DNA of 64,000 bases, taken from contig JAFRBX010000043.1 in the NCBI GenBank assembly GCA_017404665.1, positions 34,126 through 98,125 of the forward strand, given 5' to 3'. The DNA comes from Ruminococcus sp. (lineage in GTDB: Bacteria > Bacillota > Clostridia > Oscillospirales > Acutalibacteraceae). The notes beneath the pieces were generated by a model. That model worked only from the letters and a program-made list of their open reading frames with translations, was not told the DNA's origin and ran no database searches. Below, piece by piece: positions 44,530 through 52,818 of this stretch; position 1 is the first letter of the stretch, and each line of letters opens with the position of its first letter. The translations under genes and the position numbers were made by a program.

Positions 44530-45569
44530 AAAGCTATCTGGTAAAGCTTAAGCCCATGGAGCCGTACTTCTTCGGGAACGAAAAGACCTTTCGGTTCTCC
44601 GGCGAGAAGAACCAGGGGCAAATGCGCAACAGCTATTATATCAAGAGCGAGCGCACGCCGCTGCAGACGACGCTGCTCGGCGCGATGCGCTACCTGTTCC
44701 TGCTGACAAAATCCTATCGGCTTGACGATGCCGACAGGGCGAGAGTCGGAGACAGGAGCTTTGATATCGATGCGGAGGATCAAACCTTCGGCAAGATCGC
44801 GTGCATCTCTCCTCTCTTCCTCCTCAAGGGCAGTGAGAAGCTGGTCGTCGCGCCGTTTGACTGCGATAACCGCAAGAATGAGAAAACTCAAAAATTCATC
44901 TGCAGCTCTTATGTCCCCTTCGGCTTATACGCGGGAATTGATACGTCTAAAGGCAGAAAGCTGTACACGCCGGAGTACGTTGCCAAGAACGGTATCCGCG
45001 ACTGCTTTATGAACGTGGACAGCGGCGCGCTGACGCCTGCGAAGGATATCTTTATATATGAGGATCGCGTGGGCAATAAAAAACAGCTGCAGGACAAGAC
45101 GGAGGATAAGAGCTTTTTCAAAAAGCAGTACTGTAACCTGAAAAAGGATTACGCGTTCGGCTTCTATCTAACGCTCGACGATACGATGGCGCCTCCCGAC
45201 GGCACGTCGTCTTTGTTCCTCGGACAGGGAAAATCCCTGTTCAGTGTGACCTTCCGCGAGGAAGCGGACGATATCGACGCAAAGCTGTCGCGCCGTTTGG
45301 GAGAGAACGCCGTATACCTTCGTTCGGATACCTTTGTCGACAGCGATATATACGCTCATTCTGCTTTTGCGGTCACACAGCTCAGGGATTACCGTGCGTA
45401 TAAGACCGCTGCCGGCGGCAGGGTCGAAAAGGGCGATAAGCTCCATAAGCTGATCAAAGCCGGCAGCGTGTTCATCGTGAATGACAAGGATGCTTTTGAA
45501 AAAATGATATCACGAAAGAATTGTCAGATCATCGGCTTCAACAGAATCGTGAAAAGCGATAAAGCCTAA
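44526..45569 (+). CDS. cmr3: Type III-B RAMP protein Cmr3 (Cas5 group)
   Basis: Cmr3 caps the 5' end of the complex by binding the crRNA handle and Cas10. This 347-residue protein has the family opening MKSYLVKLKPMEPYFFGNEKTFRFSG, then IKSERTPLQTTLLGAMRYLFL (the usual LPPQ/TTLLGALR region), and a late segment YAHSAFAVTQLRDYRAYKTAAGG. It overlaps cas10 by 4 nt, implying translational coupling. Its coding sequence contains a 12-nt match to the CRISPR repeat 3' end (44935-44946), probably chance. The family call is supported by order and the N-terminal motif. Confidence 0.87.
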   Translation: MKSYLVKLKPMEPYFFGNEKTFRFSGEKNQGQMRNSYYIKSERTPLQTTLLGAMRYLFLLTKSYRLDDADRARVGDRSFDIDAEDQTFGKIACISPLFLLKGSEKLVVAPFDCDNRKNEKTQKFICSSYVPFGLYAGIDTSKGRKLYTPEYVAKNGIRDCFMNVDSGALTPAKDIFIYEDRVGNKKQLQDKTEDKSFFKKQYCNLKKDYAFGFYLTLDDTMAPPDGTSSLFLGQGKSLFSVTFREEADDIDAKLSRRLGENAVYLRSDTFVDSDIYAHSAFAVTQLRDYRAYKTAAGGRVEKGDKLHKLIKAGSVFIVNDKDAFEKMISRKNCQIIGFNRIVKSDKA

Positions 45570-45581
45570 GGAGGAATCATT

Positions 45582-46352
45582 ATGTCTGTATTTGTATATA
45601 AAGCAAGGTGCCTGACCAATCTGCATGTTGGCTCGGGCGACGTCAACTATAATATCGTAGACAACGAGGTCGAAAAGGACGCTGTCACCGGTTACCCCAT
45701 GGTGCACTCCTCGGGCTTCAAGGGCGCGTTACGGGAGCACTTTGTCAAGAGCGGCATGTCTTCCGAAAGGATCAAGGAGATCTTCGGCAATGAGCCCGGC
45801 AAAGCGGAGATCGTTCCGGGCTCGTACAAATTCCTTGATATGGATCTGATCGCGCGTCCGATGCGCGTGATCGGCGCGGGTATCGCATCAGTACCCGTCG
45901 TGTCCGTCGATTCCGTCAACGGCTTTCTCGAAAAGCTGAACGATTTCGGCTGCAATCCGTTCGGGATCGCTCGGATCAGCCCCATCGATTTCGGCGATAA
46001 ACAATTCCTGACCAATATCAAATCGGACGGTATCCGCGTTGAAGGCGATACTACCGGAAAACTTCCCGAAGCTTCCGCAAAAGAGCTCGAAAAGCTCAGC
46101 GGCGTGATCGGAGAAAAATTCGCTGTTGTAAAGGATTTCAACGATTATGACCTGCCCGTCATTGCGAGAAATTATCTGGATGACGGCGTCAGCAAAAACC
46201 TCTGGTATGAGGAGGTTGTGCCGCACGGCAGCGTTTTCTGTGCCGTGATCATCACGCCCGACGACAAGATGGAGCTGAACCTCTCCGATTATATCCAGAT
46301 CGGCGGTCACGCTTCGATCGGCTGCGGCTTCATGAAGTTTGAGCGGCTGTAA
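45582..46352 (+). CDS. cmr4: Type III-B backbone RNase Cmr4
   Basis: Cmr4 (Cas7 group) forms the repeated backbone that cleaves target RNA every 6 nt. In this 256-residue protein the N-terminus is CLTNLHVGSGDVNYNIVDNEVEKD, and D27 (in NIVDNEV) aligns with the catalytic aspartate of the family. SGFKGALREHF is the conserved helix after the loop, RNYLDDGVSKNLWYEEVVPHGSVF is the characteristic Cmr4 motif, and the C-terminal Gly-rich loop is QIGGHASIGCGFMKF. AAGGAGG precedes the ATG, 12 nt after cmr3. Confidence 0.94.
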   Translation: MSVFVYKARCLTNLHVGSGDVNYNIVDNEVEKDAVTGYPMVHSSGFKGALREHFVKSGMSSERIKEIFGNEPGKAEIVPGSYKFLDMDLIARPMRVIGAGIASVPVVSVDSVNGFLEKLNDFGCNPFGIARISPIDFGDKQFLTNIKSDGIRVEGDTTGKLPEASAKELEKLSGVIGEKFAVVKDFNDYDLPVIARNYLDDGVSKNLWYEEVVPHGSVFCAVIITPDDKMELNLSDYIQIGGHASIGCGFMKFERL

Positions 46353-46367
46353 AAGGGAGGGCTATCC

Positions 46368-46823
46368 ATGAACAAAAAGAGAGTCAACGAATGGATCCTC
46401 CCCGCCAGAGAAGCGATCATCCGGTGCAAAATCACCGAGGACGGCAAAAGTGTGATCAAAACCTTCCGCGGTCAGATATCCTCCTTCGGCGCGGCGGTCG
46501 TGATGGGCAGTCTCAAATCCGCCGTGGCGTTCTTCACCGAGCAGGGAGGCGCGTCTGTTTCCCGTGAAAAGCTGATTGTCGCAATGTACTATATCATCAA
46601 CGGCAAGGCGTATGAGATTCCCGAAAAAACGGATGAACAGATCAAGGCGAAGGAAGTTTTCGAATGGGTCTGCAAAAGCAAGGATCCCGATATGAAAGAA
46701 AAATTCATCGACGCGTCGATCGCGCTGAAGCTCGCGTTGAACTTCTTTGACCTGAAGGAAGAAAAAACGAAGAAGAATGATAAAAAGGAAGAAACTCAAA
46801 ACGCGGGAAAGGGTGAAGCTTAG
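46368..46823 (+). CDS. cmr5: Type III-B small subunit Cmr5 (Cas11)
   Basis: This 151-residue helical protein carries the Cmr5 signature FRGQISSFGAAVVMGSLKSAVAFF followed by REKLIVAMYYII. Cmr5 subunits line the Cmr4 backbone and help hold the target strand. The C-terminus is a highly charged Lys/Glu tail (KEEKTKKNDKKEETQN) not needed for the fold. AAAGGGAGG lies before the ATG. The TAG stop overlaps the GTG of cmr6 by one base. Confidence 0.93.
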   Translation: MNKKRVNEWILPAREAIIRCKITEDGKSVIKTFRGQISSFGAAVVMGSLKSAVAFFTEQGGASVSREKLIVAMYYIINGKAYEIPEKTDEQIKAKEVFEWVCKSKDPDMKEKFIDASIALKLALNFFDLKEEKTKKNDKKEETQNAGKGEA

Positions 46824-47611
46824 TGGATAATCTGAATCTGCTGTTCAACAAGGAATACTACCGCTTTCTGGGAGTGAACCGCAACAGCGAAAACCCGAAG
46901 GACACCTGCTTTCAGACACGCGAGTTAAAGATCAACGGAAGGAAAGAAACGATCGACGGCACAGCCGACATTATCAACCGCGAAATCGAGCAAACGGTTT
47001 TCACCGGCGGCGATTTCAGAGAATGTCCGATTCCCGGCGCCGTGACCTTCCGCCTGAAAACCGTATATCCCGGCCTGCTGATCGGCACCGGCGCTCCTCA
47101 CGGCGTGACGAAGGACGTCAGCGGCAGCAGTTCCGATTTCAGCTGCGGCTTCTACTTCGATTATGTGACGGGTCAGCCCTATATCCCCGGCAGCTCGGTC
47201 AAGGGAGTGCTCAGAAGTCACTTCAAGCATCGCGGCAAGGCGGTCGCCGAGATTGCGCAAGGGCTCGGCGTCACGTTTTCAAAAAGCCTGAAGGAGATCG
47301 AGACAGCCGTCTTTGACAACGGCGTCATCTTCTTCGACGCGGTCGTGTGCAGGGGAGACCGGCACAATCATATCGTCGGCTCGGATTACATCACGCCTCA
47401 TGAATCTCCGACCAAAAATCCAAAACCGATCCATATCATTAAGGTGATGCCCGACGTACAGTTCGAGTTCCGCTTTAAGCTGAATCCGGGCTTTGACGAG
47501 AGCGTCATCGGCGCTGAGGACCTCAAAAGGCTGTTCACAGAATTGCTGACGCTGTTCGGTGCGGGAGCAAAAACCAACGTCGGCTACGGCAGCTTTACGA
47601 GCCCCGATTGA
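46823..47611 (+). CDS. cmr6: Type III-B RAMP protein Cmr6
   Basis: Cmr6 (Cas7 group) sits near the 3' end of the crRNA in the Cmr complex. This 262-residue protein has FRLKTVYPGLLIGTGAPHG, the helix PYIPGSSVKGVLRSHF, the family motif FDAVVC...HNHIVGSDYITPHE...PIHIIKVMPDVQFEF, and the Gly-rich end GAGAKTNVGYGSF. It starts at GTG 46823, overlapping the cmr5 stop, with GGGTGAAG upstream. It completes a full Cmr1-6 set in one operon with cas6. Confidence 0.94.
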   Translation: MDNLNLLFNKEYYRFLGVNRNSENPKDTCFQTRELKINGRKETIDGTADIINREIEQTVFTGGDFRECPIPGAVTFRLKTVYPGLLIGTGAPHGVTKDVSGSSSDFSCGFYFDYVTGQPYIPGSSVKGVLRSHFKHRGKAVAEIAQGLGVTFSKSLKEIETAVFDNGVIFFDAVVCRGDRHNHIVGSDYITPHESPTKNPKPIHIIKVMPDVQFEFRFKLNPGFDESVIGAEDLKRLFTELLTLFGAGAKTNVGYGSFTSPD

Positions 47612-47634
47612 ATCTGAGTAAGGAGGTCGCGATT

Positions 47635-49326
47635 ATGCCTCAAACCGAACGTTTAAAACAATCAACAAAACTACCGTATAGCTACCATACCTTTCTGCTC
47701 GCGTTTTACATCGACGGCGGCTTTTCCTTCAAAGACGCCGATACAGGCAGATGGAGATCGGATTCTATCCGAAGTGGAAAAGATAATACTGAAAAGCGTC
47801 TGAATTATCAGAATTTTCAGTACTATACTCCCGAAGCCCGAAGACTGATGTTCGACGTCAACGAAAGCCCGGTACACAGATTTATCTACGATATCGATGA
47901 AAACGCCGACCGCAGCTATATCATACGCAAAACGTTTGAAGACGACAAGACCAAGGTCCGGACGCCGGTGGAATATCGCTTAACGATCGACAACATCCGG
48001 GCGATCGTTTTCCGCAACAACATTGTGATCCTCCAATTCGATCTGGAGAATCATGATCCGAATCATATGGATATCGAGTCGGTCAAGCAGATCAACGAGT
48101 ACGGCAGACGGATCAATATGCCCTATATCGTTGATGAGGGTGTGGTTCATAGTCTGGTTGCAGATTCGATTTCGATCATGGGGAATTCCATAGAATACTC
48201 ATGCTTCGGCAATACGGCGCTGAACCGATTTTTGGACGGAAACGATAACATGAATATCGTACCGCCTATCCTTGCTCTGATTCATGAGCTGCTTCCCGTT
48301 GATGAAAAATCAAGCGTAAAAATCAATCCCGTGATCGACGACAGGATGTTCGTTTGCTGCCTTGTCAGAGATGAAGCCTTCAGCCGGGAGCTTAAGAGCT
48401 TGATCAAGAAGGACGACAACTCCGCTCCGATTATCGGCAGTGATATCTATACAGACCGCGATATATCCAACAAGCTGTATTCCTTCGCCTTTGTCGACGC
48501 GAAGTCTTCCAGCTGTCAGTCTCCCGAAATGCGCGAGACGATCTTAAAGCGCTGTATCTACAGCAGATGGCGGGACTGGGGGACCGTTCACATCGTCACC
48601 CATCACTCTCTGATGTGCATTACGGGCGCAAGCGAGGACATCGCAGCCTCCGTGATCAACCCCTTCCTGACCGAATACGTTACCATGGCGTCGGGAGTGC
48701 TGCTGCAGCGGGCTACGCTCATGCGGCTTTCCGACCGATGCTCCCGTATTTCGGAGAGGTATTTCAGCGATAAGCTGGATAAAAAGGAGCGGAAAACGAT
48801 CATCGAAGAAATCAGGAACCTGAAAAAGGATTATGTCTACTCTCAGAACAATATTTTTCTGACGCAGTTCACCGCGCAGGAGCAGGGTATCGAGGTGTTC
48901 GATATGATGCGCAATGAGATGTATATCAAAGATTCACTGAAAAACCTCAACTATAAGGTGAACGGGATCTATGATTTCATCACCGAGAACGCCGAAAGCG
49001 AAGAGAACGACCTGCTCAGCACGCTGACGAAGATCGGTCTGCCGCTGGCATTCATGCAGGTCTTAACGGTCGTTCTGTCGTTCAATTTCTTCAGCGGCAA
49101 GTCGTCATGGGGACAGGCGGGAGCATTGGGAGCGATCGTCGGTCTGTGCTCTGTGTCAGCGGGGCTCGTGTTCCTGATGCTCAGCTCATATCATAAAAGC
49201 TCCAAAACACAATACAAGAAAAGCTCCAAATTTGTACTTTGGCTCCTGCGCGCCCTAGCAATCATCGGATTGATCGCCGTTTTGGTTGTATCGGCAGCGC
49301 TGTTGGCAGCTTATGTATTCAAGTGA
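47635..49326 (+). CDS. CorA-like membrane protein, probable effector of the type III-B system
   Basis: This 563-residue protein has a large soluble N-terminal part, a long helical stalk (about 370-465) and three predicted C-terminal membrane helices (about 469-488, 495-517, 534-562). The segment TKIGLPLAFMQVLTVVLSFNFFSG matches CorA TM1 and its loop, but the channel GMN motif is replaced by SFNFF. In Bacteroides fragilis type III-B systems, Cas10 makes SAM-AMP, which acts on a CorA-family membrane protein; position directly after cmr6 makes this the equivalent effector. ATG 47635 has AAGGAGGT 7 nt upstream, 24 nt after cmr6. SAM-AMP use is inferred, not shown. A generic cation transporter is less likely given operon position and lost GMN. 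Confidence 0.78.
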   Translation: MPQTERLKQSTKLPYSYHTFLLAFYIDGGFSFKDADTGRWRSDSIRSGKDNTEKRLNYQNFQYYTPEARRLMFDVNESPVHRFIYDIDENADRSYIIRKTFEDDKTKVRTPVEYRLTIDNIRAIVFRNNIVILQFDLENHDPNHMDIESVKQINEYGRRINMPYIVDEGVVHSLVADSISIMGNSIEYSCFGNTALNRFLDGNDNMNIVPPILALIHELLPVDEKSSVKINPVIDDRMFVCCLVRDEAFSRELKSLIKKDDNSAPIIGSDIYTDRDISNKLYSFAFVDAKSSSCQSPEMRETILKRCIYSRWRDWGTVHIVTHHSLMCITGASEDIAASVINPFLTEYVTMASGVLLQRATLMRLSDRCSRISERYFSDKLDKKERKTIIEEIRNLKKDYVYSQNNIFLTQFTAQEQGIEVFDMMRNEMYIKDSLKNLNYKVNGIYDFITENAESEENDLLSTLTKIGLPLAFMQVLTVVLSFNFFSGKSSWGQAGALGAIVGLCSVSAGLVFLMLSSYHKSSKTQYKKSSKFVLWLLRALAIIGLIAVLVVSAALLAAYVFK

Positions 49327-49421
49327 ACGCTGTCCGGCATGCCTTGACGCTGTACAGCGGCTTCGCTTTTCTCTAAACAGCAGAAGAACATCGTCTTTAA
49401 GATCAATGGGGAGGTAGCAGA

Positions 49422-50138
49422 ATGCCTGATATCGTAGTGCATACCGCTTTCGGCGCAGAGGTTTCGGAGCGCATGGGTTTAGCAGTCGACAGCGATATAT
49501 TCCGCTTTGGCTGCTTGGGTCCCGATCCGTACCTGTTCTATCATTTTTATGTGCCGCCGTTCCATAACCGCGTCAACCGCTATTCTTCCGTCATGCGCCG
49601 TGCCGCGGACAGCTGCGAGGTGTTCTCGTATCTCGCGGGCTTTTTGTGCCATTACGCGCTGGACTCCGATACCCATCCGTATATCAACCGCAAGGCTAAG
49701 AACCGTTTTTCAATGCACATGGCGATCGAGCACAAGCTGGATCGCCTCAACGGCGGCGCGATCCGGATTCCGCCGTTTCTGCCCGCTTCGATGAAGGATG
49801 CGGTCGGCGGCGCGATCGCCGCCGTTTACGGCTGGGACGACGCATGGGACAAGCTCAAAGCCGGTCACCGCGATATGACGCCGTTCTACCGGATCGTCGA
49901 GGATAAAAGCGGCAGACTGGATCGCTTCGCGCGCTTAACGCACACCAAGCTTAAGCTGATCTCTTACCGTAGCAAGGCGCTCGACGGGTTGGATCTGCGC
50001 GGTTTTGAACCGCTGTACCGCCGCGCGCTGGACGATGCGATCCGATTCATCGGAGCGGCGCACGCCTTTGTCGGCGGCGAGATCGATGAAGCTGCGTTCA
50101 GAGCGGTTATCGGCAGCCGGTCCTATATCGAGGGATAG
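49422..50138 (+). CDS. Zinc-dependent phospholipase C family protein
   Basis: This 238-residue protein of the zinc-dependent phospholipase C fold has MPDIVVHTAFGAEV, RFGCLGPDPYLFYHF and the metal-binding helix LCHYALDSDTHPYINRKAK (H, D and H spaced as in the family). No signal peptide is seen, so it would act inside the cell. Such genes are widespread in Clostridia without CRISPR, and their natural substrate is unknown. Here it lies between the CorA-like gene (95 nt) and a CRISPR mini-array, and has its own ribosome-binding site (GGGAGG). It could be a second membrane-acting effector or just a neighbour. Confidence 0.82.
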   Translation: MPDIVVHTAFGAEVSERMGLAVDSDIFRFGCLGPDPYLFYHFYVPPFHNRVNRYSSVMRRAADSCEVFSYLAGFLCHYALDSDTHPYINRKAKNRFSMHMAIEHKLDRLNGGAIRIPPFLPASMKDAVGGAIAAVYGWDDAWDKLKAGHRDMTPFYRIVEDKSGRLDRFARLTHTKLKLISYRSKALDGLDLRGFEPLYRRALDDAIRFIGAAHAFVGGEIDEAAFRAVIGSRSYIEG

Positions 50139-50255
50139 AGAAGGATTCATCGTACAAAAGTCTCTCATGATACGCCGAAAAAGGTCGGGATGCCGTTCTC
50201 AGTCCTGCGAAAACAGGCTTTTGTATCCGGAATATCTCTGAGGTCAGGGCAAATG

Positions 50256-50287
50256 TTGACATTACCGGACAGATGCGGCATTGTTAT
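50256..50287 (+). promoter_or_regulatory. Leader-like promoter of the third CRISPR array, weak -10
   Basis: TTGACAT (50256-50262), then a GGACAGATGCGGCATTG stretch and TGTTAT. The layout echoes the rightward-array leader (TTGACATATGCGGGCGG...TATAAT), but the -10 is degraded, so transcription may be weak. Confidence 0.45.
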
Positions 50288-50303
50288 CGTAAGAAACGGC
50301 TGC

Positions 50304-50394
50304 TTCATCGTACCCATAGGGAATTGATACTGGAACCCACATTCGATGCGGAAAGGCACTTCCACTACTTACTATGCCCATAGGGAATTGATAC
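50304..50394 (+). CRISPR. Third CRISPR mini-array: 2 repeats, 1 spacer
   Basis: Two copies of CCCATAGGGAATTGATAC end at 50330 and 50394, a period of 64 bp. The 5' parts (TTCATCGTA and CTTACTATG) vary as in the main array. It lies downstream of the cmr/CorA operon and has the same orientation. No cas gene separates it from a terminator at 50446. Confidence 0.85.
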
Positions 50395-50445
50395 AAAAGG
50401 GAAATGAACAGAAGTATGTTAAGTAAAACCTTTACCGTAAAAAGC

Positions 50446-50480
50446 AGGCTCGGTGCTGCGAAAACAGCACCGAGCCTGTC
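50446..50480. terminator. Hairpin after the mini-array
   Basis: AGGCTCGGTGCTG/CAGCACCGAGCCT, perfect 13-bp stem with a CGAAAA loop; the T-run is poor. It lies between the mini-array and the convergent DUF262 gene, and 50481-50653 shows nothing else. Confidence 0.65.
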
Positions 50481-50653
50481 GGTTCAGATTGTATCATACT
50501 TTTAATCTTGCAGCAGAATGGTTTGCCGTATTTCTTGCTCCTTTCAGCCGCCCTTTCGTCGATCTTAACCTGTCGTGACCTGTCGTGATTTATCGCTTTA
50601 TACCGTAGAACCAAGGAAAGAGGCGGTCGACACAACGCGTATGAGCATTCGTT

Positions 50654-52471
50654 CTACAGCTTCTTATAGTATTCCTCGATATACCTTGCCATCATCCTTC
50701 TGCGTTCGACCAGGAAAGCGTCATAATCGGTATGATCCATGCCGGTGATCCCGGGCGTCAGACAGTTATCCGCAAGGTTTGCCGCGAGATCCTCCGCCGA
50801 TTGAAGGTTTCCTAACTGTATCTCCTTCGTATCGCATTGGGCAGCGATGATGGAAAAATATTCGCACGGAGGACGGTCGCCGATCGCCTTGTTGACCTGC
50901 GTGTCGAGGTAAATATAGTTGGCGACCTGATTGTATTTGATCGGCTTATTGATGCCGTGCTTTTTCAGGTATTCCTTGGGAAAGATGTGGTGGACGTCGG
51001 CAGCGCCGTTCGTTTGGATCAGATCATAAACCTTGGTTCCGCTCATCAGCATCGAATCCGCGCCGCGGTTGATCTGAGCCGCGGTGAATACGTTGAACGC
51101 GGGGGTGGAGGAGGACGAGGACTCCAAATTCTGAGGCAGGGTAACGCTCCAGAAATTATCGGACAGATCGGACGCCTCGACCTCTTCAAAGAATCTCATA
51201 AAGCCCTTTTCCTCGATGCTGTTGATATCCCGACTCATTACCGTTTCGGGAGAGCCGATATAGCGCGAGGTGAGGGTCGTCAGCACAAACCATTTCTGCA
51301 CCAGCCGCTTGATCTGCTCGTTGGGGATGCTCTTGTCCTCCTTGAGCATGAGATAGAGCGCATAGGCAAAGTCGAGCGTCATCTTGGAGTTGAGCAGCTT
51401 TCGCTTGATGAAGCCCGCGCCCTTGATCGCCATCAGGAACTGGGTGAAGTTGTATTGGTTGATGAAGCTGTTGACGCTGTCGGCGAGGGTGCGGTAGGAT
51501 TCCTCGGCGATGGATTCCTTGTATTCCTTCGTTACGAAATCTCTGCCGGACAGCAGGCTGACGAGGTCGGCGAGCCTGCCGCGCTTGAAGCGATGCATGA
51601 ACGATACCCTGAGCATATCGTTGTAGTCGGGGTCATAGATATCTTCATAATCATTAGCCAGCCATTTGATCCGGTCAGCATAGGGAGACTCCCTGAAAGC
51701 TTCGTCGTTGAGCATGGAGGAATAAAACTCCGGCTTGACTGCAAGGTGGCAGAAGTAATCCACCGTCTTGCGCAGCATATTGCCGCCGAAGCGTTCGTCG
51801 GACGCCATTTTGGACATGACAAAGTCCGATTGGCTGAGCACGGTGCCTTTCGAGTTGATGCGAATGAATATCTCGGTGACCTCGTCCATATCGAGATCGT
51901 GATCCAGCTCGATCACGCCGATCTGGCGGTGTTCGATTTCCTTGAGACCGAGGATCGCCGCGTTGACGTCACGGGGGTCCGTGCCCGGGTTATCCTCGCA
52001 GTACTGCAGCGTGAAGCTGAAGGCGTCAAAGCTCGGGTCGAAAAGCACGGAGATATCGGGGATCCAGCGCTTGTCCTTCAGATGAGAGGCATCCTGAACA
52101 GCGAACCTTTTTGTCTTGTCCGCTTCCAGCGGATGATAGGCAACCTTGATCCGGACCTTGGTGAAGTCCTGATCCAGCACCTCCCTGCCGAGCAGTGCCG
52201 CCATCAAGGCGGTGACGCGCTGCTGACCGTCGATCAGCACCTCGTTTCCGTTGGCGGTTCTGCCGTCTTTGGTTTTGATATCCGGATTCTTCCATGTGAT
52301 GATGTAGCCGGTGGGATAGCCGTTGAACAGCGAGTCGATCAGATCCTTGACCTGCACCCTTTTCCAGACAAAGGGCCGCTGGATCTCGGGGATGACGAAT
52401 TTTCCCGCATCGATCATGCCTAAGATGGATTTGATCGAAAGCTGCTTGAGCTCAAATTGCTGTCCTTTCAT
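50654..52471 (-). CDS. DUF262 (GmrSD-like) protein with C-terminal HNH nuclease motif
   Basis: This 605-residue cytosolic protein has an N-terminal DUF262 ParB-like domain with IPEIQRPFVWKRVQVKDLIDSLFNGYPTG and the nucleotide-binding motif LIDGQQRVTALMAAL (about 80-94). FIRINSKGTVLSQSDFVMSKM follows at about 212-232. The C-terminal domain has ADVHHIFPKEYLKKHG, the HH core of an HNH nuclease. This is the architecture of type IV-like modification-dependent restriction systems of the GmrS/GmrD group, in which an NTPase and an HNH nuclease act on modified phage DNA. It is a single gene next to the CRISPR locus, so part of a defence region. The target modification is unknown. Confidence 0.87.
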   Translation of the reverse strand: MKGQQFELKQLSIKSILGMIDAGKFVIPEIQRPFVWKRVQVKDLIDSLFNGYPTGYIITWKNPDIKTKDGRTANGNEVLIDGQQRVTALMAALLGREVLDQDFTKVRIKVAYHPLEADKTKRFAVQDASHLKDKRWIPDISVLFDPSFDAFSFTLQYCEDNPGTDPRDVNAAILGLKEIEHRQIGVIELDHDLDMDEVTEIFIRINSKGTVLSQSDFVMSKMASDERFGGNMLRKTVDYFCHLAVKPEFYSSMLNDEAFRESPYADRIKWLANDYEDIYDPDYNDMLRVSFMHRFKRGRLADLVSLLSGRDFVTKEYKESIAEESYRTLADSVNSFINQYNFTQFLMAIKGAGFIKRKLLNSKMTLDFAYALYLMLKEDKSIPNEQIKRLVQKWFVLTTLTSRYIGSPETVMSRDINSIEEKGFMRFFEEVEASDLSDNFWSVTLPQNLESSSSSTPAFNVFTAAQINRGADSMLMSGTKVYDLIQTNGAADVHHIFPKEYLKKHGINKPIKYNQVANYIYLDTQVNKAIGDRPPCEYFSIIAAQCDTKEIQLGNLQSAEDLAANLADNCLTPGITGMDHTDYDAFLVERRRMMARYIEEYYKKL

Positions 52472-52730
52472 GCCGACCTCCTTTTTGTACCTTTATGCAG
52501 AATTGCTTTGCGTCAATTATAATACGCGAGACAACAAAAATCAATCGCTCTCTCAAAATCCGTCACGCCGTTTTCAGCTCCTATGAAGACAACGGGATTA
52601 TTGCAATTATGATAGAGCGTAGAAAGCGCAAACTATTGGGGTATTTTGAGTACCGCCCTTCTCAATTGGAAGGTTCGGGGACAAACCATTTAGTTACACC
52701 GTAAAGATTGCGAATAATCTTCGAAAGGAA

Positions 52731-52760
52731 TTGACAAATGCGATAATGATGTGGTAAAAT
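52731..52760 (+). promoter_or_regulatory. Promoter of the 52819 gene
   Basis: TTGACA (52731-52736), 18-nt spacer, TAAAAT (52755-52760). No other signal was found in 52472-52730. Confidence 0.68.
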
Positions 52761-52818
52761 AGCATCATATCATTAGAACATATAAGCGAATGATTGTTTT
52801 GAAAAAGAGGTGTTTTTA

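Noticed and set aside
47635-49326. Csm6/Csx1-type CARF nuclease after cmr6
   Set aside because: No HEPN R-x4-6-H motif near the C-terminus; instead a helical stalk and three membrane helices fit a CorA-like protein.
50837-52423. 528-codon plus-strand frame opposite the DUF262 gene
   Set aside because: Shadow frame; DUF262 and HNH motifs are on the minus strand.
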